Source of the DNA: Bacillota bacterium
GTDB taxonomy: Bacteria; Bacillota; Clostridia; Lachnospirales; Lachnospiraceae
NCBI GenBank assembly: GCA_023416695.1
Contig: JAEZGY010000079.1
Span: forward strand, 1 to 63,555
Length of the DNA stretch: 63,555 nucleotides
Direction: 5' to 3'
Program-made: the position numbers and the translations under genes
The notes under the pieces: generated by a model
Database searches by the model: none
What the model was told of the DNA's origin: nothing
The model's input: only the letters and a program-made list of their open reading frames with translations
Part shown: positions 24,939 through 34,877 of the stretch, in pieces
Position numbering within the stretch: the first letter of the stretch is position 1
Layout of the letters: every line of letters begins with the position of its first letter

Positions 24939-26846
24939 TTAATTTAATTCATCCTCTGGTGATGCGGATTCACTTGTCTGATTATTATCTGGAATAACAA
25001 TATTTTGATTATGATTAAACATACTTGCCATCAAATCATTGTTTAAAATATACCTAGAGGTATCCTTTAGCTTTAAGGCTTTCTCATAATCACTTCTAAA
25101 TAACTCAATATCCAATTGTTCACCGCTATTTATATCCCAAGCTCGACTACCTTCAAAGAGCCCTTCCCTAGAAATCTCAAACATAACATTATCCTTTATA
25201 AAGGAACCTTCAAACAAATAGACTGTAAATGCAACAAATCCAGACTCTGAATTTATCAAATCACGTCCTAGAATATAGGGCTGCGGAATATCTATATCGT
25301 AAAGATTCGCTATTGTTGGAAGAAAATCAATCTGCCCGCCTGTTGAATAAATAGTATCTGTCACACCACTGTTTGGAATATGGATAATAAGTGGCACCTT
25401 GAACATCTCATCGTAATCATAACTTTTACCGATAAAGCTAGATACGGTCTTATAATTCTCATCCATATTACAATTTAATCCATGATGGTCACCATATAAT
25501 GCAATAACTGTGTTGCCATAGAGACCTGCCTCTTTTAGTTGTTCAATAAACTGACCTATGGCAGCATCCGTATAAGCTACTGTCTGCAAATACTTGCCAA
25601 AAGCAGTTCCCTTGTCCTTCTCAAGTAACTCTATGGTTGATTGCTCTTCTGGTAGGATATATGGATGGTGATTGGTAAGGGTAACAATAAAAGAGAAAAA
25701 TGGGCGTTGTTGCTTTTTCAAAATATCGATTGCTTGAGTAAACATAGACTTATCACTAATACCTAAGCCTATGATCTCATCACTGTTTAAATCTTCTTGA
25801 CTATAAAATTCTTGAAACCCTTGATATGGATAAGCATTTTCCCTATTCCAAAAGGACCCTTCATATCCATGTATGGCTAGGGTAGAGTAGCCTTCATTTC
25901 TCATCAGCCAAGGAAGCCCATTATAGGTATTGGTTGTATATAAACTATAAGCCTCACGGTCAATTACCGGATATAAACTATTTAAGCTTGTAAACTCTGC
26001 ATCTACGGTATTCCCTTTACCGATATTAGCATAAAAATTACTAAAATAAATACTATCCTTACCTAATAAAGCATTAATGTTAGGTGTCAATACCTGGCCA
26101 TTATAGGTTGCACCAACCACAAAATTTTGCAAAGACTCCACCTGAATTACAATTAAGTTCTTTCCTTTTGCTATACCTTCATAGATATCAGCTTGTGGTG
26201 TTGGCGCAATCTCTCCCACCTCATCAATTACTTCATTTTCTGGTACCTTTTTAGAACCTATACCATCTATGGTACATTTATAAACGTCATTCAAATGATT
26301 ACTAAAGAATTCTATAGAATTGAACCTTCGTATTGACTTCATATTTAATGGATTAATGGCTATTACTAATAACATAAGCAAAAGAATCCATCTACATCTA
26401 GCTACTCTCTTTCTAGTGATATGCAATTTCTCTGCCCAACTCTTAGTGTATTTGCAAAACAAATAATACGTTGCTGGCACTTCAAATAGCATAATAAAGC
26501 TAGCCGGTATCAATGTTGCTATAAAGCTGTCAGGAACCTTAGCCACATTAGATGCCTGCCATAATTGCTTAACAGATACCGTCTGGTTGTAATAATTGAA
26601 ATACATAGAATCAGCAAACATCAAAATAGAAAACCCTACATATAACAAGAAAAATACTATATTCTTATATTTAAAATTGCTTGTCCCTAAATCAAAAAAC
26701 ATATAGAGTAAAACAATTATACTGCCTATTGTAACTAATCTTCCAAATAAGCTAACATTGATTAAACTATAGTAGGTAAATAGCTTTATGCACATTAGCA
26801 TGATTAACATCCAAGGTGACTTCATAAAGCTCTTCACTTTCTCCAT
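24939..26846 (-). CDS. LTA synthase family protein (sulfatase-fold phosphoglycerol transferase)
   Basis: A 635-residue membrane enzyme. About five spans fill residues 12-175, followed by an outside sulfatase-fold domain. The domain starts NLIVIQVESLQNFVVG (metal ligand Glu), has the catalytic threonine in GKGNTVDAEFTSLNSLYP, and ALYGDHHGL and LPTIANLYDI near the end. The family transfers glycerol phosphate from phosphatidylglycerol to build lipoteichoic acid; related members prime or move glycerol phosphate on other glycans. The C-terminal tail is Asn/Ser/Glu-rich. It is a single gene. Confidence 0.9.
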   Translation of the reverse strand: MEKVKSFMKSPWMLIMLMCIKLFTYYSLINVSLFGRLVTIGSIIVLLYMFFDLGTSNFKYKNIVFFLLYVGFSILMFADSMYFNYYNQTVSVKQLWQASNVAKVPDSFIATLIPASFIMLFEVPATYYLFCKYTKSWAEKLHITRKRVARCRWILLLMLLVIAINPLNMKSIRRFNSIEFFSNHLNDVYKCTIDGIGSKKVPENEVIDEVGEIAPTPQADIYEGIAKGKNLIVIQVESLQNFVVGATYNGQVLTPNINALLGKDSIYFSNFYANIGKGNTVDAEFTSLNSLYPVIDREAYSLYTTNTYNGLPWLMRNEGYSTLAIHGYEGSFWNRENAYPYQGFQEFYSQEDLNSDEIIGLGISDKSMFTQAIDILKKQQRPFFSFIVTLTNHHPYILPEEQSTIELLEKDKGTAFGKYLQTVAYTDAAIGQFIEQLKEAGLYGNTVIALYGDHHGLNCNMDENYKTVSSFIGKSYDYDEMFKVPLIIHIPNSGVTDTIYSTGGQIDFLPTIANLYDIDIPQPYILGRDLINSESGFVAFTVYLFEGSFIKDNVMFEISREGLFEGSRAWDINSGEQLDIELFRSDYEKALKLKDTSRYILNNDLMASMFNHNQNIVIPDNNQTSESASPEDELN

Positions 26847-27003
26847 TCTAATTCCCCCTATATCTAGATTAGATCAACAACCTATATGCTACAACTTTTC
26901 CTTCTTTAATTCAATACTTTCCATGTATTGTTAAGAAAACCTTATGATATAAGGAAGATTTTCTAGCATACAAAACTATACTCCACTCTCTTTAAACAAA
27001 AAC

Positions 27004-27029
27004 ACCTGCAAAGGTTTCCCCTTGCAGGT
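27004..27029 (-). terminator. Terminator of the NfeD-SPFH operon
   Basis: ACCTGCAAAGG pairs with CCCTTGCAGGT with a short loop; on the minus strand GTTTTTGTTT follows. Confidence 0.8.
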
Positions 27030-27052
27030 ATATAGATACATTCCATGAACTT

Positions 27053-27979
27053 TTATTCGTCCTTACTAATCTCAGTTATGGATTTCACCAAGCCTGCGAT
27101 TCCTTGAATCTCAGATGGAATAATAATCTTCGTAGCCTTACCATCTGCTGCTTTAGCAAATGCTTCAAGACTTTTAATTTGCAAAACTGCGGCATTTGGT
27201 GCAGCCTCATTCAAGAAACGGATACCGTCTGCGTTAGCTTTCTGTACAGCAAGAATTGCCTCTGCTTGTCCTTCTGCTTCACGTATCGTAGCTTCTTTTT
27301 TAGCTTCTGCACGAAGGATTGCTGCTTCCTTCTCAGCCTCTGCTACTAAAATAGCAGATTCCTTCTGACCTTCGGCCACAAGAATAGTAGATTTTTTCTC
27401 ACCTTCTGCACGAAGAATAGCTTCTCTTCGTTCACGTTCTGCTTTCATCTGTTTCTCCATAGCATCTTGAATTGCTGCAGGAGGAATGATATTCTTTAAT
27501 TCAACACGATTAACCTTTATTCCCCATGGATCAGTTGCTACATCAAGGGATACACGCATTTTAGTATTTATAATTTCTCTAGAAGTTAATGTTTCATCTA
27601 ATTCCAAATCACCTATGATATTACGTAAGGTAGTTGCAGTCAGATTCTCGATTGCCATAATTGGATTCTCTACACCATAAGCAAAAAGTTTAGGATCCGT
27701 AATCTGAAAGAATACTACTGTATCGATTCTCATGGTAACATTGTCCTTTGTAATTACTGGCTGTGGAGCAAAATCTACAACCTGCTCCTTTAATAATACT
27801 CTCTTAGCTACCTTATCCACAAATGGCCACTTCATGTGAAGGCCTACACCCCAGGTTGCCTGATATCCACCTAAACGCTCTACAATAAAGGCATGAGCTT
27901 GTGGTACAACTTTAACACACGTAGCAAAAATTAATAATACCAATACCACTACTGCAATTAGAATATAAATACCTTCCAC
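27053..27979 (-). CDS. SPFH/stomatin-like membrane protein
   Basis: A 308-residue protein with an N-terminal membrane segment and an SPFH (band 7) domain from GYQATWGVGLHMKWPFVDKV, then a coiled coil made of five 11-residue repeats of the form A-E-x-x-K-E-x-A-I-L-V (about residues 188-242). Such proteins form large membrane cages or rafts. The longest frame starts at a TTG at 27997 that overlaps the AAGGAGG site; the GTG at 27979 is 8 bases past it and is preferred, giving a start of MEGIYILIAVVVL. It follows NfeD, its usual partner. Confidence 0.88.
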   Translation of the reverse strand: MEGIYILIAVVVLVLLIFATCVKVVPQAHAFIVERLGGYQATWGVGLHMKWPFVDKVAKRVLLKEQVVDFAPQPVITKDNVTMRIDTVVFFQITDPKLFAYGVENPIMAIENLTATTLRNIIGDLELDETLTSREIINTKMRVSLDVATDPWGIKVNRVELKNIIPPAAIQDAMEKQMKAERERREAILRAEGEKKSTILVAEGQKESAILVAEAEKEAAILRAEAKKEATIREAEGQAEAILAVQKANADGIRFLNEAAPNAAVLQIKSLEAFAKAADGKATKIIIPSEIQGIAGLVKSITEISKDE

Positions 27980-28001
27980 GTAAAACTCCTCCTTCAAATA
28001 T

Positions 28002-28463
28002 CTATTCTTCTACCACATTCTCTTGATTAACTGGTACCTGTTCCTCAACTATCACTTTCACTCCAGTAATCTCTACAATCTTTACTATAGCATCCTTTGG
28101 AATCACTTTACTCCCTGTAGACCTTGCAGTCCACTCCAGCCCATTAATGAGAACCGTTCCTACATTGTTAATGTTATCAATACTTTCGGTCACCTTTGCT
28201 CTAGTTCCAATTAAACTCTCCGTATTGGTTGCAACACGTTTCGTATTAAAGTATCTCATGGCTACTGGACGTGTAAACACCAATAAAATAATTGAAACAA
28301 CAAAGAATAGAATAATCTCCACTAATAAATCGAAGCCTAAAAGGGCTGCTATAAAAGCAACTAAAGCTCCTCCGGCAAACCAGATAGTGGTGAGGCCCAA
28401 TGTAGCAATCTCAATTAGGATAAAAAGAATTAAAAGAATGAGCCAAGCAATTGCTTCATCCAT
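28002..28463 (-). CDS. NfeD-like membrane protein
   Basis: A 153-residue protein with three or four hydrophobic segments (residues 5-75), the GLTTIWFAGGALVAFIAALLG motif typical of NfeD, and a C-terminal OB-fold domain (LIGTRAKVTESIDNINNVGTVLINGLEWTARS). NfeD proteins pair with SPFH proteins and may help their assembly. The stop is only 22 bases from the SPFH start. The ATG at 28463 is chosen over a GTG nine bases upstream because AGGGAG stands at the right distance. Confidence 0.88.
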   Translation of the reverse strand: MDEAIAWLILLILFILIEIATLGLTTIWFAGGALVAFIAALLGFDLLVEIILFFVVSIILLVFTRPVAMRYFNTKRVATNTESLIGTRAKVTESIDNINNVGTVLINGLEWTARSTGSKVIPKDAIVKIVEITGVKVIVEEQVPVNQENVVEE

Positions 28464-28506
28464 TAAAACCACTCCCTTCCACAGGAATAAATCTCTTATA
28501 TATAAA

Positions 28507-28535
28507 ATATTACCTTATACCATTCAATACTTCAA
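28507..28535 (-). promoter_or_regulatory. Sigma-A promoter of the NfeD-SPFH operon
   Basis: TTGAAG (complement of 28530-28535), 17-base spacer, TAATAT (complement of 28507-28512), about 45 bases from the start codon. Confidence 0.6.
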
Positions 28536-28571
28536 GATATCCATTCCTATGTTAATGCTATTTTAATAAAT

Positions 28572-29354
28572 CTATAAGCGTCTTTGTCTTGCCACTTCGA
28601 ACATAAGTATAGAAGCAGCCATAGCCGCATTTAAGGATTCCACTTGACCTGCCATAGGAATTCTTATCAAACAATCTGCCATCCTAGCAGTCTCCTCAGT
28701 TAATCCATTTGCTTCGTTTCCAATTAGAAACCCACATGGTTTGGAATAGTCAAAGCATTCATATTGTTTTGTACCCTTAAGATGAGCCGCATACAGAGTG
28801 ATTCCATGTTCCTTAACTCTCCTCATGGCATCCTGAAAATCCTCTACGTAACAAAATGGTACGCGAAAAATAGAACCCATAGTAGAACGAATTACCTTTG
28901 GATTAAATATATCTGCCGACTCCTTACTTAAAATCACACCAGTAGCACCAGCACCTTCAGCAGAACGTATTATGGTTCCTAGATTACCTGGATCTCTAAG
29001 ATTCTCCAGTAAAACCAAATGCCCATTCCCTCTGGTCATAATAGATCCCAAAGAATATTCAGGCATACGGACAGTAGCTAGAATACCTTGAGGCGTTACG
29101 GTATCGGACATCTGAGAAAACAGTTTGTCGCTTACCACCTCATAGGACAGTGTTTGAAGTACTTTTCCTGGTTGTTTCAAAAGCTCTTCCTCTCTGGATT
29201 CCGATACAAAAACCTCCTGAATCCCAAAATTTATAGCTTCCTCCACCATCTTAAATCCTTCCACTAGAAATACTCCAGCATCAGCTCTAGCTTTTGCTTT
29301 TTTCTTCAGTTGTATTACCTGTTTTACCTTGCTATTACTGCTACTAGTTATCAT
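28572..29354 (-). CDS. TrmH/SpoU-family RNA 2'-O-methyltransferase
   Basis: A 260-residue SPOUT methyltransferase for rRNA or tRNA. The N-terminal substrate-binding part (SSNSKVKQVIQLKKKAKARADAGVFLVEG) is of the L30e-like type, and the three SPOUT motifs are ENLRDPGNLGTIIRSAEGAG, GFLIGNEANGLTEE and RIPMAGQVESLNAAMAASI, which bind S-adenosylmethionine in a trefoil knot. The target base cannot be read from the sequence. It ends the long operon that begins with the DUF1385 gene, 14 bases after ktrA. Confidence 0.9.
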   Translation of the reverse strand: MITSSSNSKVKQVIQLKKKAKARADAGVFLVEGFKMVEEAINFGIQEVFVSESREEELLKQPGKVLQTLSYEVVSDKLFSQMSDTVTPQGILATVRMPEYSLGSIMTRGNGHLVLLENLRDPGNLGTIIRSAEGAGATGVILSKESADIFNPKVIRSTMGSIFRVPFCYVEDFQDAMRRVKEHGITLYAAHLKGTKQYECFDYSKPCGFLIGNEANGLTEETARMADCLIRIPMAGQVESLNAAMAASILMFEVARQRRL

Positions 29355-29368
29355 AAATAATTCCTTTA

Positions 29369-30034
29369 TTACTCTGGATTACTCATAGCTGCTAATTTAT
29401 TTAATATTTCATTATTTCCAATTACTACAAGAATATCCTCTATTGTTAGTTTCTCATCTGGATCTGGATTAATATCTAACCTTTCTCCTCGTTTTACTCC
29501 AATTACATTAATTCTATACTTGGCACGTAGATTCAACTGTTTCATACTATATCCATCCCAGCTTGGTAGAACATCAAGCTCCATCATGCTTGTTGTGGAA
29601 GAAAGTTCTATAGCATTAAACATATTACCCATAATTAGGTTATGGGCAATACGCATACCAGTTTCCTTCTCAGGAAATACAACCTTATCTGCCCCAACCT
29701 TTCTTAAAACCTTAGCATGAATCTCTGTTTGCGCCTTTGCTAAAACAAAAGGTATTCCCATCTCTTTAGCAAGAATAGTGACCATAACACTAGCCTCTAA
29801 ATTCTCTCCAATGGCTACAATAGCCCCATCAAAATTGCTTATTCCAAGGGTCTCCATAGATTCTGCATCACAAACATCTGCCCTTACCGCACAGGTAACA
29901 ACATCTGCTACCTCATTTATTTTATCTTCATCATTATCAACTACTAACACTTCACAGCCAGCTTCAGCTAAAGTAGTTGCAACGCTTTTCCCAAATCTTC
30001 CTAATCCAAAAACAACAAATTCCTTCTTCTCCAT
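29369..30034 (-). CDS. ktrA: Potassium uptake regulatory subunit KtrA (RCK domain)
   Basis: A 221-residue cytoplasmic ring protein that gates KtrB in response to ATP/ADP. The RCK_N Rossmann motif is VVFGLGRFGKSVATTLAEAGCEVLVVDNDE, followed by the acidic nucleotide-binding VRADVCDAES segment and a C-terminal TrkA_C domain (KYRINVIGVKRGERLDINPDPDEKL). Its pairing with ktrB directly upstream (12 bases) supports KtrA over a Trk regulator with two RCK domains. Confidence 0.92.
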   Translation of the reverse strand: MEKKEFVVFGLGRFGKSVATTLAEAGCEVLVVDNDEDKINEVADVVTCAVRADVCDAESMETLGISNFDGAIVAIGENLEASVMVTILAKEMGIPFVLAKAQTEIHAKVLRKVGADKVVFPEKETGMRIAHNLIMGNMFNAIELSSTTSMMELDVLPSWDGYSMKQLNLRAKYRINVIGVKRGERLDINPDPDEKLTIEDILVVIGNNEILNKLAAMSNPE

Positions 30035-30046
30035 ATGATTACCTCT

Positions 30047-31468
30047 CTATCCCACCATTATCTTATCCGTTGGCAACTTTCTACTATTGGTCTTTTCCCT
30101 CTTTCTAGAATTAAATGCAAGCGCCAAAGTAATTGGTCCAATACGTCCAAGATACATTGTTATAATGATTACAATTTTGCCTATATCGGTCAGTTCCGTG
30201 GTAACATTCCTTGTTAATCCAACTGTACCAATAGCAGATGCTGTCTCAAATAATAAATCTAAGAAATGTTTATTTTCTGTTATGGTTAGAATAAAGGTGC
30301 TAGTACAAAGGACTAAAAAGCTCAGTCCAAACACTGTCATACTTTTTCTTACAAAGCTATCTGTTACTTGCCTTTTATAGATCTCCACATCCTGTTTATT
30401 GCGAATACTCGCCCATAACGCCATAATAAGAACTGCAGCAGTTACTGTTTTAATACCACCTGCAGTACCAGATGGGGAACCTCCTATAAACATCAATATA
30501 ATACTGACGAAAGAAGTAGATTCATGCATTTCTACCTGTGGAATTGTAAAGAAACCAGCTGTTCTTGTCGTTACCGATTGGAACAAGGATGCCATAACCT
30601 TATTTCCAAAAGACATAGTTCCAATGGTTCCCTTATTGTTATACTCTAGTAATAGAATGAGTAAACCACCACCAAATATAAGGATTGCAGTCATTGTGAG
30701 AACTACTTTGGTATGTAGCTCCATCTTTCGAAACAATACTCTACCTTTTACCTTATCCTTACACCTTTTCTTAAGAGTGTTAATCAAATCCCACCAAACT
30801 GGATAACCAATACCACCGATGATGATAAGTAGCATAGTTGTAATATTAATAAGTGGCGAAAGTTGATAAGGTTGTAAACTGGCATCCCCTATGAGATCAA
30901 AACCTGCATTACAGAAGGCAGATACTGACGTAAATATAGATATACCTGCTCCCTTAATTAGACCGTAATCCGGGACAAACCTAAACATATAAAACATTGC
31001 TCCAGCTGCTTCTACTAATAAAGTACCCTTAATAATTCGCTTAGTTAACTTTACTAAGCCTTGTAGAGTATCTAGATTGTAAGCATCCTGAATTAAAAGA
31101 CGATCCTTTAGTGTAATTCTTTTTCTTAAAATCATCAAAATAGAGGTAGTAAAAGTTACAACTCCTAGACCTCCGAATTGTATCAAGCAAAGAATTACAA
31201 TCTTCCCAAACAAACTCCAATGGGTAGCTGTAGTTATAGTAGTTAACCCTGTAACACAGATAGCAGAAGTTGAAGTAAATAAGGCATCGATAAAATTTGT
31301 ACTTTTCCCATCAGCCGAAGAGATTGGAAGGGTAAGCAATATACCCCCAACCAATATTGCGGTCATGAAGCCATAGGCAATCATTTGTGTTGTTGTAAAA
31401 CTCTTTTTTGGGAATAAACGTTTAAGCTTTCTCCGAAAGCTTTCGTCTGGGTCCTCATATTCACTCAT
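30047..31468 (-). CDS. ktrB: Potassium uptake membrane subunit KtrB (TrkH family)
   Basis: A 473-residue sodium-dependent potassium channel-like transporter with four M1-P-M2 repeats. Selectivity loops are visible: TSTSAICVTGLTT, TSVSAFCNAGFDLIG, GGSPSGTAGGIKT and ASAIGTVGLTRN. The N-terminal 30 residues are charged and cytoplasmic (ESFRRKLKRLFPKKSF). It lies 4 bases after prfA, so potassium uptake is transcribed with translation termination factors here, an unusual grouping. Confidence 0.92.
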   Translation of the reverse strand: MSEYEDPDESFRRKLKRLFPKKSFTTTQMIAYGFMTAILVGGILLTLPISSADGKSTNFIDALFTSTSAICVTGLTTITTATHWSLFGKIVILCLIQFGGLGVVTFTTSILMILRKRITLKDRLLIQDAYNLDTLQGLVKLTKRIIKGTLLVEAAGAMFYMFRFVPDYGLIKGAGISIFTSVSAFCNAGFDLIGDASLQPYQLSPLINITTMLLIIIGGIGYPVWWDLINTLKKRCKDKVKGRVLFRKMELHTKVVLTMTAILIFGGGLLILLLEYNNKGTIGTMSFGNKVMASLFQSVTTRTAGFFTIPQVEMHESTSFVSIILMFIGGSPSGTAGGIKTVTAAVLIMALWASIRNKQDVEIYKRQVTDSFVRKSMTVFGLSFLVLCTSTFILTITENKHFLDLLFETASAIGTVGLTRNVTTELTDIGKIVIIITMYLGRIGPITLALAFNSRKREKTNSRKLPTDKIMVG

Positions 31469-31472
31469 TTTC

Positions 31473-32546
31473 TTATTCCTCTTGCATTTTACTTAGTTTT
31501 GCAGCTTGATCGGCTGCTGTTAAACTGTCAATAATTTCATATAAATCACCATCTAAAATACCATCAAGTCTATGCAATGTCAACTTAATTCTGTGATCTG
31601 TCACGCGACCTTGTGGAAAATTATAAGTTCTGATTTTTTCAGAACGGTCACCTGTTCCTACTTGGCTCCTTCTAGCCTCAGCTTCAGCTGAATGTGCCTT
31701 CTCCAACTCTAAATCATACAACCTTGTACGAAGCACCTTAAGAGCTTTTTCTTTATTCTTAAGCTGTGATTTTTCATCCTGACAGGAAATCACAATACCA
31801 GTTGGTATATGTGTTAAACGTACTGCTGAATCCGTAGTATTAACGCACTGTCCACCATTCCCAGATGCACGGAATACATCAAATTTACAGTCATTCATAT
31901 CAAGCTGTACATCCACTTCCTCCGCCTCCGGCATAATCGCAACGGTTACAGTAGAGGTGTGGATACGACCACCTGATTCAGTTACTGGAACACGTTGAAC
32001 ACGATGCACTCCACTTTCATACTTAAGCTTAGAATAAGCACCAGAACCGTTTACCATAAAGATAACTTCCTTGAAACCACCTAGACCATTCTCGTTGACA
32101 CTCATCATGTCTACTTTCCAACGATTACGCTCAGAGAATCGGCTATACATACGATATAATTCAGCGGCAAATAACGCTGCCTCATCTCCACCAGCGCCAC
32201 CACGAATCTCGATAATTACGTTCTTCTCATCATTAGGATCCTTAGGAAGCAAGAGTACCTTTAGCTGATTTTCAATCTCTACCAAACGACTCTTACAGTC
32301 GTTAAGCTCTTCCTTAGCAAGCTCTCTCATATCCTCATCTGACTCATCTTCAATCATAGCAAGACTATCTTCAATGCCTTGTTTTGTGGTTTTATATTCT
32401 TTGTAAGCCTCAACAATCTCACTTAAATCATTTTGTTCCTTCATTAATTTGCGATATCTGTCCTGATCATTGATGACACTTGGTTCACTTAATTCATCCA
32501 TGATTTCCTGGTATCTTATTAATAGATCTTCTAATTTATCAAACAT
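31473..32546 (-). CDS. prfA: Peptide chain release factor 1
   Basis: A 357-residue factor that reads UAA and UAG and releases the finished chain. The anticodon-like tripeptide PVT is at residues 187-189 and the catalytic GGQ at 231-233, in SGNGGQCVNTTDS; the glutamine is the residue that prmC methylates. Length and motifs are normal for RF1, which separates it from RF2 (SPF motif). It is preceded by prmC in the usual pairing, with a gap of 65 bases. Confidence 0.96.
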   Translation of the reverse strand: MFDKLEDLLIRYQEIMDELSEPSVINDQDRYRKLMKEQNDLSEIVEAYKEYKTTKQGIEDSLAMIEDESDEDMRELAKEELNDCKSRLVEIENQLKVLLLPKDPNDEKNVIIEIRGGAGGDEAALFAAELYRMYSRFSERNRWKVDMMSVNENGLGGFKEVIFMVNGSGAYSKLKYESGVHRVQRVPVTESGGRIHTSTVTVAIMPEAEEVDVQLDMNDCKFDVFRASGNGGQCVNTTDSAVRLTHIPTGIVISCQDEKSQLKNKEKALKVLRTRLYDLELEKAHSAEAEARRSQVGTGDRSEKIRTYNFPQGRVTDHRIKLTLHRLDGILDGDLYEIIDSLTAADQAAKLSKMQEE

Positions 32547-32611
32547 ATGAATCCTCCAATAAACAATCTTAAAACGTTACAATGTCAACAGCATGTCAAC
32601 TATATATCTCC

Positions 32612-33439
32612 TCAAGCTCGTGCATATACTATCCGTTCAAGACCAGATAGATCTTTAAATACGGTTACATTGGCAAAGCCAGCGGCTGACAATAAGTCGC
32701 TGACTGCACGTCCTTGATTATATCCAATTTCAAAAAACAACTCACCATGATCAGTTAAATGTTCTTTCGCTCCATCAATAATCTGACGATAAAACCACAA
32801 TCCATCCTCTTTTCCATCTAAGGCAAGCATTGGCTCATGAAGACGAACCTCTGGCATCAGCTCCTTAATATCTTCAGTGGGTATATAAGGGGGATTTGAA
32901 ACTATAATATCGTACTTCCCTTTCACTGCCTCATATAAATCACTTTCATAAAATGTCACGTTTGCCTGAAGCCTTTTCTTATTAGCTTCTGCAACTAAAA
33001 GGGCCTCTCTTGAGATATCAACGCCAACTGCTTCTTCTAAATCGCCCTCCAAAGCAAGGGTAAGAATAATGCATCCACTGCCTGTGCAAAGATCTAAAAC
33101 CCGCTTTCCTCTACAGCTCTTAAGCACATGCTCAACTAACTCCTCCGTCTCTTGTCTTGGAGTCAGAACATGCTCATTTACAAAAAACCGATATCCGTAA
33201 AAATCTCTTTCCCGTGTTATCTGACTTACTGGAATACGTTCCAATCTTCTATTGATGCACTGACGGAATTTAATACAGGCGTTGGAATCCGCCTCTTTTG
33301 CTTTATTTAAATAGTAAGTGGCACGATTCATACCAAAGCTATACTCAAACAGGTACCAAGCATCTGTGCTAACATCTGTAATCTCAGCTGCCTCTAGTTT
33401 ATCTATACCTTCTTGTAATATCTGCTCCAGCGTCATCAT
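32612..33439 (-). CDS. prmC: Release factor glutamine methyltransferase
   Basis: A 275-residue S-adenosylmethionine enzyme that methylates the GGQ glutamine of release factors. The helical N-terminal domain is followed by VLDLCTGSGCIILTLAL (cofactor binding) and the catalytic SNPPYIP motif near residue 182. The open frame runs to 33493, which would overlap the preceding gene by 32 bases; the ATG at 33439 has a GAGG site 8 bases ahead and removes the overlap. Confidence 0.94.
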   Translation of the reverse strand: MMTLEQILQEGIDKLEAAEITDVSTDAWYLFEYSFGMNRATYYLNKAKEADSNACIKFRQCINRRLERIPVSQITRERDFYGYRFFVNEHVLTPRQETEELVEHVLKSCRGKRVLDLCTGSGCIILTLALEGDLEEAVGVDISREALLVAEANKKRLQANVTFYESDLYEAVKGKYDIIVSNPPYIPTEDIKELMPEVRLHEPMLALDGKEDGLWFYRQIIDGAKEHLTDHGELFFEIGYNQGRAVSDLLSAAGFANVTVFKDLSGLERIVYARA

Positions 33440-33461
33440 GTCACTTACCTCGTTAAATCTA

Positions 33462-34682
33462 TTATTTGCTTTTATATATAAAATATTTATCAAGTGCTTT
33501 TAATATCTCGTCATCTTCCTCATCTTCATCATCTTCAAATTCTTCATTCTCCGTTGTAGGAGCACTTTCTTCAAAAGCTTTAGCAATTGCATCATCTGCT
33601 TCCTGAATCACCTGTTCATGAGGCATTTGTTCAATTCTTACTTCTTCAATAAAAGATTTCCAATCGAAGACTGCACCAACAGAAGCTATAGCTACCTCAA
33701 TCATATCATCCGTCGGCTCCTTTGTAGTCATTCCCTGTAACCACATACCTGGACGACTTAATACAGAAACCACCTTAGCTTCAGAGCGACCAGCCAAACG
33801 AATAAATTCATAAGCAACTCCAGCAATGAAGGGAACCAAAAGCAATCTCATAATGGTCTTTAATAAGAAATTATCAAAACGTATAAAGATAAAAACAATA
33901 CTACTAAGTATTATTACAAAAAGCATAAAGCTAGTACCACAACGTTTGTGTTCCTTAGATTGAAACTTCACATTCTCTACTGTAAGTTCTAGTCCATTCT
34001 CAATACAATTTATTGACTTATGCTCAGCCCCATGATACATAAATACGCGCTGTATATCACGCATTCTAGAGATTCCTACAATATACAGCATAAAAATACT
34101 CAAACGAATAAGACCTTCTAAAATAGCAAGAACCGTATTACTTGAAATTCTAGATGCCAATAAATTGGACAACCAAAGTGGAAGAAGAATAAAGATCCCC
34201 ACTGCTACTACGGCAGAAAGTGCTACTGTAAGTCCCATAAAGATGGCGTCATTTCTTTCCTTCTTCTCTTTCTCCTTAGCCTTCTCGTCAGCTGATAGCT
34301 CTACATGCTTCTCTTTGGCTTTCTCTGCTTTGGCTTTCTTAGCTTTCTTAGCCTTATTATTCTCATTGTTCTCTATATTCTCTGATAAGGATTGTAACCT
34401 CATTTCCTCGTCAGGAAGAACCTCTTCATCCTCAAAAAAAGTAGCAGAATAAGTTAAAGTCCTCGTCCCCAACACCAATGAATCTATAAAAGACACCACT
34501 CCTCGAACGATAGGCAACCCAAAAAACTTATTCTTAGTTGTTAAACTACGATAAGTGTTTGTAACGATTTCAATTTCATTATTAGGCTTTCTTACAGCAA
34601 CGGCATAACTCTCTTTGTTTTTCATCATTACGCCTTCTATAACAGCTTGACCACCAATTCCACTTGGCTTCATAGTCCTCAT
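33462..34682 (-). CDS. DUF1385 family membrane protein (YqhQ-like)
   Basis: A 406-residue protein of the YqhQ family. The opening GIGGQAVIEGVMMKNKESYAVAVRKPN and the central YHGAEHKSINCIENG motif (conserved His residues) are diagnostic. Two to four membrane segments lie in the middle. Residues about 105-145 are an unusual Lys/Ala/Glu-rich stretch (KKAKKAKAEKAKEK) that most homologues I recall lack, and the C-terminus is very acidic (FEDDEDEEDDE). The start is uncertain: ATG at 34682, or the ATG three codons on. It heads the prmC-prfA-ktrBA operon. Confidence 0.85.
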   Translation of the reverse strand: MRTMKPSGIGGQAVIEGVMMKNKESYAVAVRKPNNEIEIVTNTYRSLTTKNKFFGLPIVRGVVSFIDSLVLGTRTLTYSATFFEDEEVLPDEEMRLQSLSENIENNENNKAKKAKKAKAEKAKEKHVELSADEKAKEKEKKERNDAIFMGLTVALSAVVAVGIFILLPLWLSNLLASRISSNTVLAILEGLIRLSIFMLYIVGISRMRDIQRVFMYHGAEHKSINCIENGLELTVENVKFQSKEHKRCGTSFMLFVIILSSIVFIFIRFDNFLLKTIMRLLLVPFIAGVAYEFIRLAGRSEAKVVSVLSRPGMWLQGMTTKEPTDDMIEVAIASVGAVFDWKSFIEEVRIEQMPHEQVIQEADDAIAKAFEESAPTTENEEFEDDEDEEDDEILKALDKYFIYKSK

Positions 34683-34877
34683 CACTCTCTTTCGTTATTC
34701 GATAAAAACCCTTCTCTTATTTTAACCGATTCTATGCTGATAATCTAGTAAATAATTACAGATTTAATGAAATTCTTATACATTTAAAAATAACTATCAT
34801 TATATAAGGGACTAAATGATTCTCGCTTTGTTTTATAGTACTCCCATAAGGAAATAGCAAACAATCTCTTATACAGT

